Assembly (NCBI GenBank): GCA_022842745.1
Contig: JALHPA010000230.1
Location: 1 to 5,765 of the forward strand
Length of the DNA: 5,765 bases
Source of the DNA: Pirellulales bacterium
GTDB taxonomy: Bacteria > Planctomycetota > Planctomycetia > Pirellulales > JALHPA01
Reading direction: 5' to 3'
How positions within the stretch are numbered: the stretch's first letter is position 1; every line of letters begins with the position of its first letter. This document shows, in pieces, positions 1 through 5,765 of this stretch. Under the pieces are notes generated by a model. It had not been told where the DNA came from and made no database searches. It saw nothing but the letters and a program-made list of their open reading frames with translations. Position numbers and translations under genes: made by a program.

Positions 1-3000
1 TCACAGTCTGAACGTTGAGCAAATCGGCCAGGCTTTCGATCCTCCGCTTGATCGGCCCCGGCTCGTTCCACCGCGCGAAAATCTCCGCCAGCACCGCCTC
101 AGCCTCGTCGTGTGTCGTCGCCCCCCCCACGAGCAAATCCTGCCCCTGCTCCCCCACGATTCGATCCCGTCCCTCACCCCCGATCAACAAATCCCACCCC
201 TGCCCCCCCAGCAACAGATCGTCCCCGCTTCCTCCCAACAGAACGCTTCCCATCCGCCCCCCAATCAGCGTGTCGTTCCCATCGTTTCCATGCAGCCACG
301 TCGTCGCCTTGACCCCATGCTCGACCGCGATCGTATCGTTCCCTCCCTGGCCGAACACCGTCACCTGCCGCACATCCCTCGCCGCGAACGAACCCACCAC
401 CTCGCCATCCCGAACCACCTCGATCACCGCCGCGTCATCCTCCCCCACCCGTTTGATCAGAATCTCGTTGTCTCGATTGTCGCCGCTCACCAGCAACACC
501 CCCTCCACGAGCCTCGCCGCGGGCAGCACAAATCGCGCGACGATCGGATCGTGGTCGCTGGCCGGATTGAGAAAATCCAAATTCGCATGCACCACGTCCA
601 CTTCCGCCAACCCGGCCAGGCTCGGGCTGGCCAGAATGTGGTCCAGCGTCTGCGAATTGCCATCAAAGATGAACGTGTATCGCTCCGCCAGCGGCACATC
701 GTCGACCAGGTTGCGCAACGATCCGCCCACCTGCAATTCGGTCAATGGAGCGCTAAACTCAAAGTCGTTCAGATCCCCCGCCACGATCACCTTGGCCGTC
801 GGGTCGATCGCCAGAATCTCTTCGACGAACTCCCGCACCGCTGTCGCCTGCTGCAAGCGCTGTTCTTCGCTCGACAGCACCGGCGGCTGCACGCTCCCAA
901 ACAGGCTGTTGTCGCCGGTTTTGCTGGTAAAGTGGTTTCCGATCACGAACACCGTCTGCCCGTTGAATTGGAACTCTCCCACCAGCGGCTTGCGACTCTC
1001 CAGCCACGCGGCGTCCGTCGGATCGATTCGCCCGGGGCTGAGCGATAGTTCCGGACCATCCGCGCCAGCGACCACCGTCGTCCCATCCAGTGCCGCCCCC
1101 GCCCCGCGATCCACGAACGTCACCCGGTCCGTCCGGAACAAAAATCCGACCCGGATATTCCCGTTCGGCGCCCCCCCGTCCGCGTTGTTCAAAGGCGCGA
1201 TTTCGCGGAAGCTGTACTCCGGACCCCCAACCGCCGAGATCGCCGCGATCAACCGCGTGTACGTCACGCTGGCCGATACCTCCCCCGTCCCTGTACTATT
1301 GTTGTCCTGCACCTCCTCCAACGTCAGGATGTCCGGCGACCTAAGAACATTCACGATCTGCGCCGCAAGCGAGTCGAACCGCCCCTGATCGGCGTTCCCA
1401 CCCAAGTTCAACACGTTGTATGTCGCCACGGTCAACGCGTTGGCCGTCCCCACCAGCGCCGTCGTCTCCGGCGAGGTCGCCGGTGCAATCGCCGCAGGCA
1501 GCGCCCCGACGTTGAACAGCTTGTAGTTCCCAAACGTATAATCCAGCACGCCCACAATCGGCGACGTGAACCGGGCCCCCGTCGCGACTCGCGGCGGATT
1601 GGCCACTAACGTATCGTCGATCAAAATCCGCTCCGGGTTGAAATCCCCAGGCTGAATCACCACCCCGCCGAAAATGCTCCGCACTCCCGCGTCGATTCCG
1701 CCATCCGCCGCCACGGCAATCTCGCCGAATCCGTTCGTCGGCGCCACGGCCACCGCGTCGTCCACCCGCAGCAACATCCCTTCCAGGCTTTCGTAAAAGT
1801 CGATTCCATCCGTCGCCGGGTCGAACGAGCCAAACGCGTCGTCTTCGATCACCTCGCTCGGCGGCAAGCGCCCCGCCCGCCCGACGATCGTCGCATCCGG
1901 CAACGCGGCCGACCCAGTAACCGTCACGGTCACGCCCCCGAGCCGCGTCGTTTTCAGCGCGTTCACGAATCCAAACTCGTGGACGATCCCCCGCACCGTC
2001 ACGGTGTTGCCGACCACAACCCCGGGCGCCGCTCCCGTGAACACAAACACCCCCTCCGACGTCGCCAGGTCCGCGTCAGCCACCAGCGATTGCAGGTAAA
2101 ATCCGTTATTCGCCCGCGCGGTTACCACCCCGCTGGTCTCCACGTTTGCGTACAACAGCGGTGAAATGTGGCTGGCCCCCTGGATCTGCCCGATCGTTAC
2201 GCTTTGCGGCGCCCCGGCCACAAACGCGGCGTTCGCCTTCCCCGGCATGTTGAACGCCTCGCCAGCAAGCGGCGTGCCGCCAAATCCCGGCAGCCCCTCC
2301 CCGTCAAAATCGTTCAATCGCCAGTTCGCGGCCGCGTTGGAGTCGTTGCCGTCCGGAATCCGCGACGCCCCCCCGGGAGCGAACGAACCGCCGCTGAAGC
2401 CCGTCCCCAATACCACGCTGGAATAGTGCCGATCCGAAGCGCCCCCGTCGCTCACGGCTACCGAGTCCGCCAGCGACAGCCACGGCGTCGAATCCAGCGT
2501 CCCGTCGTTGTTCGTATCCAGGTCCGCCCCCACCGCGCCGGTAAAGTTCCGCGCCAATAGCAACGTCGAACTGCCATTCTCAAACACGTCGCTGGTAAAA
2601 CCCGTCGTCCAATAACCCACCCCATCCGCGATTCCCAGCCGCTGCGCGCTCTTGATCACTCCCGCCTGCGTGCCGCTGTTGTCCCCTTCGATCTGCAATA
2701 GCCACAGCGACGACAAATCGGCGTTCGGCGTCGCCAGAATCTCGACGAATTCGTTCGTGTCCGTCCCCGCATGATTAAACACAAACTCGTTGATCACAGG
2801 CGCAACCGCGATCGAATAAATCGTCACCGTCCCCGACACCTCATTCGACACCACCAGCAGCGGCGCCCCGCTTGGACTGCTCGACCCCGGAATAAATACC
2901 AGCCCCTCCGGACTCACGTCGTCCCCCGCCGCGCTTCCATCCAAGTTGTTCTTAAATGCGTATTGCACAAACACTGGCGCGGTCGGATTGGTCACGTCGT

Positions 3001-4474
3001 ACACCATCACCCCCCCCGCCGCTCGCTCCAGCCCGACAAATGCACACGTGCGTCCGTTGATTACACCCGTCACCACCCCTTCCGGCTCCGGACCCTTGTC
3101 GTCGCTGCGGGTGTCCACGTCCCCGCTCACCCCGTTGTTGGCGTTGAACAGCCCCGGCGTCAGCGCGAACGTCCGTCGCTCAAAATCCGATCCGCTGTCG
3201 TACACCCGATTTCCCAGCGAGTCCCAAATAGAGAACGACCTCGCTCCCAGCGACAGCAGCCGGTCGATCTTGCCATCCCCGTCGCGGTCGCTATCCCCCA
3301 CGGCCGTCAGCACGTTCAATCGCCCCAGATTGTCCTCGTTCCGCAACATCGCCACCGTCGCCGCGTCAAACACCGCCGGGTCAAAACTCGCCGCCGGAAT
3401 GCTCCCTACCCGTGTCACGTCCGTATCCGCCGTGTCGGCGGCGTTCGGCCGCGCGTCCCCTTCGTTCGCCGTCGCGTAGTACGTCTGCCCGCCAACCTGA
3501 AACGATGCAATCGCGTCCGGCATATACGCGCCCCACACCGGCCAATTCTTGAAATTGCCAGGCAGCCGATTATTCAAACCGCTCCCCGTCACCCCCGGCA
3601 CGTCCCGATCGCTGGCGTCGATTTCATTCCCCGGCAGACGGTAGTCCTTTAGTCCCAGCGGTTGGATCGACTCGAACGTATTACTGACCAGATTCAACAC
3701 CCCGATCGCGTTCGCCTCCTGCAACGTAACCCGTGCCGTTTGTCCGCCTGGATCGATCGCGATGTATTCCGGCTCCAGGTCCATCGCGACGCTCACCGCC
3801 GGATCCCGCAGCAAACGCACCCCCGCGTCGATCAGACTCTGCTTCGAGGCGTTGAAACTCGAAAATCCAGCGAACGCCACCGTCGAATTCCCCAGGCTTC
3901 CCCCCGCGACATTCGACGTATCCAGCGTCACGAGCGACACCCCTCCCTCCGGATTGTTCACGGTCGGAGTCGCGTTGTCCGCCGGTTCCCCTTCGATCGC
4001 CACCAGCACCCGCGCCCCGTCCGGAGTAAACGTAGTCATGTCGGGAACCGCCCCCACCTGCACGCTCCCCAGCACGTTCCCGGACGCATCCAGAAACACC
4101 ACTTGTCCCGGATCGGTCTTCGGTCCCGCGATCATCGCCGCCGCCACAATCCCATTTTGAGCGGCCACACTGCTGATCGACGCGCCGTAAGCCGCTAAAT
4201 TGACGTTGCTTATCACCGTCGGCGACGCCGGATTCGCAATCCCAATAATGTCCACCGACGGCGTTCCCCCGTCATTCTTGGTCACGTACAACCGCTGGCT
4301 TTCCGCGTCGTATGCCGAGATCTCCGCCCCGTTCGGAACCGATACCGTCACGATCGCGGCCAACGAAATCGCGTCGTCCACCGCCGGCACGGCCATCGCC
4401 AGCCGCTCTTCCAGCGATTCGAGAACCAATCGGCGCTGACGAACAACCCGGCGAGAATAAGACCTCATGCGCAT
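1..4474 (-). CDS. Large secreted ExeM/NucH-type endonuclease with choice-of-anchor I propeller, lamin-tail and RTX repeats (C-terminus cut by window edge)
   Basis: Probable exported DNA-degrading enzyme. The frame is open for 1491 codons and leaves the window without a stop, so the C-terminus is missing. Domains in order: Arg-rich start and planctomycete-type motif LESLEERLAM (residues 18-27); choice-of-anchor I beta-propeller-like region (about 40-555) with EPE at 234-236, EGDAR at 338-342, a Ca-loop-like DSDRDGDGKID at 394-404 and EPEG at 463-466; lamin-tail domain (about 559-745, INEF...NEFVEI, second DxDxNxDG loop at 651-661); OB-fold-like segment (about 755-850) and a linker with ESLEGM at 895-900; endonuclease/exonuclease/phosphatase domain (about 1013-1315); RTX repeats (1375-1449) and an acidic/helical tail. 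Catalytic-type motifs are all present: YNVLN (1019-1023), LEEVQDN with the likely metal-binding Glu at 1054, NH (1180-1181), GDLND (1233-1237), LDH (1277-1279) and SDHDP (1306-1310). Only one Cys (477) is seen, as is usual for exported proteins. ATG 4474 is chosen over ATG 4468 because AGGAA lies 6 nt upstream. The next in-frame stop upstream is a TGA in the intergenic gap. Domain families are recognised from motifs; DNA as substrate is inferred from the family. Confidence 0.92.
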   Translation of the reverse strand, partial: MRMRSYSRRVVRQRRLVLESLEERLAMAVPAVDDAISLAAIVTVSVPNGAEISAYDAESQRLYVTKNDGGTPSVDIIGIANPASPTVISNVNLAAYGASISSVAAQNGIVAAAMIAGPKTDPGQVVFLDASGNVLGSVQVGAVPDMTTFTPDGARVLVAIEGEPADNATPTVNNPEGGVSLVTLDTSNVAGGSLGNSTVAFAGFSSFNASKQSLIDAGVRLLRDPAVSVAMDLEPEYIAIDPGGQTARVTLQEANAIGVLNLVSNTFESIQPLGLKDYRLPGNEIDASDRDVPGVTGSGLNNRLPGNFKNWPVWGAYMPDAIASFQVGGQTYYATANEGDARPNAADTADTDVTRVGSIPAASFDPAVFDAATVAMLRNEDNLGRLNVLTAVGDSDRDGDGKIDRLLSLGARSFSIWDSLGNRVYDSGSDFERRTFALTPGLFNANNGVSGDVDTRSDDKGPEPEGVVTGVINGRTCAFVGLERAAGGVMVYDVTNPTAPVFVQYAFKNNLDGSAAGDDVSPEGLVFIPGSSSPSGAPLLVVSNEVSGTVTIYSIAVAPVINEFVFNHAGTDTNEFVEILATPNADLSSLWLLQIEGDNSGTQAGVIKSAQRLGIADGVGYWTTGFTSDVFENGSSTLLLARNFTGAVGADLDTNNDGTLDSTPWLSLADSVAVSDGGASDRHYSSVVLGTGFSGGSFAPGGASRIPDGNDSNAAANWRLNDFDGEGLPGFGGTPLAGEAFNMPGKANAAFVAGAPQSVTIGQIQGASHISPLLYANVETSGVVTARANNGFYLQSLVADADLATSEGVFVFTGAAPGVVVGNTVTVRGIVHEFGFVNALKTTRLGGVTVTVTGSAALPDATIVGRAGRLPPSEVIEDDAFGSFDPATDGIDFYESLEGMLLRVDDAVAVAPTNGFGEIAVAADGGIDAGVRSIFGGVVIQPGDFNPERILIDDTLVANPPRVATGARFTSPIVGVLDYTFGNYKLFNVGALPAAIAPATSPETTALVGTANALTVATYNVLNLGGNADQGRFDSLAAQIVNVLRSPDILTLEEVQDNNSTGTGEVSASVTYTRLIAAISAVGGPEYSFREIAPLNNADGGAPNGNIRVGFLFRTDRVTFVDRGAGAALDGTTVVAGADGPELSLSPGRIDPTDAAWLESRKPLVGEFQFNGQTVFVIGNHFTSKTGDNSLFGSVQPPVLSSEEQRLQQATAVREFVEEILAIDPTAKVIVAGDLNDFEFSAPLTELQVGGSLRNLVDDVPLAERYTFIFDGNSQTLDHILASPSLAGLAEVDVVHANLDFLNPASDHDPIVARFVLPAARLVEGVLLVSGDNRDNEILIKRVGEDDAAVIEVVRDGEVVGSFAARDVRQVTVFGQGGNDTIAVEHGVKATTWLHGNDGNDTLIGGRMGSVLLGGSGDDLLLGGQGWDLLIGGEGRDRIVGEQGQDLLVGGATTHDEAEAVLAEIFARWNEPGPIKRRIESLADLLNVQTV
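128..352 (-). repeat. RTX (hemolysin-type) calcium-binding nonapeptide repeats inside the nuclease gene
   Basis: Residues 1375-1449 of the minus-strand protein hold GGxGxDxUx repeats. One isolated copy (1375-1383, GQGGNDTIA) is followed after a 12-residue gap by six uninterrupted nonapeptides at 1396-1449: GNDGNDTLI, GGRMGSVLL, GGSGDDLLL, GGQGWDLLI, GGEGRDRIV, GEQGQDLLV. The second of the six lacks the Asp. Such repeats form a parallel beta-roll that folds on binding Ca2+ outside the cell and often goes with type I secretion or surface attachment. The segment after it (about 1452-1491, with EAEAVLAEIFARW) resembles the tail that follows RTX arrays in many planctomycete proteins. Confidence 0.9.
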
Positions 4475-4657
4475 CGTAGATTCCTGTGCGAGTGACTCAG
4501 GAAGGTTGGGCAACTGGATGGTTCGGCCACTAAGATGGCGGAATGCTACCGCAGCCGTATTAGGTTTCCATTGTCAGTGCGCTACGGTTTCTCGCGGCGT
4601 CCGTTAGAGAACAATTAGCAATTCGCTTCGCGGCTCGTATCAAACGTTGCTATCCAA
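4475..4657. other. Intergenic region between two divergent genes
   Basis: This 183-bp gap must contain the promoters of both genes. Apart from the AGGAA before the nuclease gene, nothing is convincing. On the plus strand TTGTCA (4571-4576) resembles a -35 box, but no -10-like hexamer sits 16-18 bp downstream. On the minus strand TAATAC (4558-4563) resembles a -10 box but lacks a -35 partner at the right distance. No strong inverted repeat, terminator or operator is visible. The gap is slightly richer in A+T than the flanking genes. Confidence 0.6.
4481..4485 (-). promoter_or_regulatory. Ribosome binding site of the nuclease gene
   Basis: The minus strand reads AGGAA, then 6 nt, then ATG at 4474. 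This is the only good Shine-Dalgarno match near the gene. It favours ATG 4474 over the second ATG at 4468, which would have a 12-nt spacer. Confidence 0.7.
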
Positions 4658-5765
4658 ATGCCCTGCAAAGCCACCGTCCGCGGCGAAATCTTTCACTTCC
4701 CAGACCTCCGCGCGCTCTTCGCCAAGGCCAACGAACAAAAATCCGGAGACTCCCTCGCCGGAATCGCCGCTTCGACCGAGCGCGAACGGGTCGCTGCCAA
4801 GCTCGCCTTGGCCGACATCACCCTCCGCCAAATCGTCGACTCCCCCCTCCTCGACCCCGCCGAAGACGATGTCTCCCGCCTGATCCTCGACTCGCACGAC
4901 GCCCAGGCGTTAGCCCCCATCGCTGGCCAAACCGTCGGCGAATTTCGCGAAACGCTGCTGGACGACCGCCTCTCCGCCGCCGAACTCGCCCAGCTCCAAC
5001 CGGCGATCACACCCGAAATCGCTGCTGCAGTCGCCAAGCTCATGAGCAACAAGGACCTCATCCTCGCCGCCAGCCGCTTTCGCAACGTCACCCGCCTCCG
5101 CAACACTCTCGGTCAACCCGGCGCCCTCGCCATCCGCATCCAGCCCAACCATCCCACCGACGACCGCGCAGGCATCCTCCTTTCCACGCTGGAAGGGCTG
5201 CTTTACGGCTGCGGAGACGCCGTGATCGGCGTGAACCCTGCCGCCGAGTCGGTCGAAACCGTCGATTCCATCCTCCGCGCCCTGGCTCAAATCATCGATA
5301 CCCTCTCCATCCCCACCCAATCCTGTTGTCTGGCTCACATCACCACCCAACTGGCCGCGCTCCGCCGCGGAGCGCCGGTCGATTTGCTCTTCCAATCCAT
5401 CGCCGGTACCGAAGCCGCCAATCGCTCCTTCGGCGTCTCGCTGGCCCTCTTGTCCGAGGGGCGGGAACAAGTGCTCGAGTCCCACCGCCAGCGCCCCGGC
5501 CCCTGGCTCGGAGAAAACGTCATGTACTTCGAAACCGGCCAGGGCAGCGCCCTCTCCGCCAACGCCCACGCCGGCATCGATCAGTTGACCCTCGAAGCCC
5601 GCGCCTATGGCGTCGCCCGCGCCTTTCAGCCCCTCCTGGTCAACAGCGTCGTCGGCTTCATCGGCCCCGAATACCTCTACGACGAACGCCAGATCATCCG
5701 CGCCGGACTGGAAGACCACTTCATGGGCAAGCTCCTCGGCCTCCCCATGGGCTGCGACGTCTGCT
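4658..5765 (+). CDS. eutB: Ethanolamine ammonia-lyase large subunit (3' end cut by window edge)
   Basis: Cytoplasmic adenosylcobalamin-dependent lyase subunit that holds the active site and, with EutC, converts ethanolamine to acetaldehyde and ammonia. The window has 369 full codons; E. coli EutB, recalled at 453 residues, implies roughly 85-90 codons are missing. Alignment from memory to E. coli EutB is gap-free to beyond residue 258, and the substrate residues fall at the same numbers: R160 and Q162 (RIQPN) and N193 (GVNP). After a 5-residue insertion near 265-285, E292 (YFETGQGS), F334 (GFIGPEYLY) and D367 (MGCD) match E. coli E287, F329 and D362. E. coli E257 is Ser here (TEAANRSFG), which resembles the non-microcompartment, Pseudomonas-like subfamily. 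ATG 4658 is the only start after the in-frame TAG at 4616-4618, and the N-terminus matches the family (GEIFHF...AKANE). No Shine-Dalgarno precedes it. eutC would be expected downstream, outside the window. Confidence 0.97.
   Translation, partial: MPCKATVRGEIFHFPDLRALFAKANEQKSGDSLAGIAASTERERVAAKLALADITLRQIVDSPLLDPAEDDVSRLILDSHDAQALAPIAGQTVGEFRETLLDDRLSAAELAQLQPAITPEIAAAVAKLMSNKDLILAASRFRNVTRLRNTLGQPGALAIRIQPNHPTDDRAGILLSTLEGLLYGCGDAVIGVNPAAESVETVDSILRALAQIIDTLSIPTQSCCLAHITTQLAALRRGAPVDLLFQSIAGTEAANRSFGVSLALLSEGREQVLESHRQRPGPWLGENVMYFETGQGSALSANAHAGIDQLTLEARAYGVARAFQPLLVNSVVGFIGPEYLYDERQIIRAGLEDHFMGKLLGLPMGCDVC

Noticed and set aside
121..128. Run of eight C as a possible frameshift or phase-variation site in the nuclease gene
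   Set aside because: The frame stays open on both sides of the run, and sequence after it still encodes the expected RTX tail. A single homopolymer is explained by Gly-Gly codons GGG GGG; comparison of reads would be needed to claim variation.
128..352. Regular spaced repeats as a CRISPR array
   Set aside because: The periodicity is 27 bp in frame and encodes RTX nonapeptides. There are no identical repeats separated by unique spacers.
15..1388. Open plus-strand frame of 457 codons, and another at 110-1048
   Set aside because: Both lie antisense to the nuclease and RTX domains. The translations are low-complexity Pro/Ser/Arg/Thr-rich with no recognisable domain, as expected from G-ending codons read on the other strand.
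2771..4198. Arg/His/Pro-rich plus-strand frames (2771-3652, 2946-3479, 3662-4198, 3762-4160)
   Set aside because: They are antisense to the propeller region of the large minus-strand gene, which has clear protein motifs. Composition is that of a shadow frame.
4571..4576. TTGTCA as a -35 box for eutB
   Set aside because: No -10-like hexamer lies at a fitting distance downstream, and sigma factor preferences in planctomycetes are uncertain.
4640..5719. Minus-strand frames opposite eutB, the longest of 269 codons at 4910-5719
   Set aside because: EutB on the plus strand is conserved residue by residue with known enzymes. The minus-strand frames are Gly/Asp/Glu-rich shadows without a domain.

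Overview
The window is high-GC bacterial DNA, most likely from a planctomycete (Pirellulales-like). The evidence is the start of the long minus-strand protein: an Arg-rich stretch followed by LVLESLEERLAMAVP, which fits the LExLExRxLLA-type N-terminal motif typical of large exported planctomycete proteins. RTX repeats with a C-terminal tail of the kind common in that phylum support this. The assignment rests on motif recognition, not on a database search.

Layout: two divergently oriented genes, both cut by the window edges, fill almost everything. From 4474 down to base 1 on the minus strand runs one uninterrupted frame of 1491 codons with no stop. It encodes a very large secreted multidomain protein: a choice-of-anchor I type beta-propeller, a lamin-tail domain, an OB-fold-like segment, an ExeM/NucH-type endonuclease/exonuclease/phosphatase domain and an array of calcium-binding RTX nonapeptides. 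From 4658 to the right edge on the plus strand runs eutB, the large subunit of adenosylcobalamin-dependent ethanolamine ammonia-lyase, of which the first 369 codons (about 80%) are present. The 183-bp gap between them holds the divergent upstream regions. It contains a clear Shine-Dalgarno for the nuclease gene and no obvious one for eutB.

The nuclease is expected to act outside the cell on DNA, and EutB in the cytoplasm, splitting ethanolamine into acetaldehyde and ammonia. Both could serve nutrient recovery from dead biomass (phosphate and nucleosides from DNA, nitrogen and carbon from phosphatidylethanolamine), but their divergent arrangement gives no proof of a shared pathway. No RNA gene, CRISPR array, insertion sequence or convincing new system was found. 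The most notable points are the unusual domain fusion, the lack of a classical signal peptide, and a strand-wide C-rich composition that gives the two genes mirror-image codon preferences.
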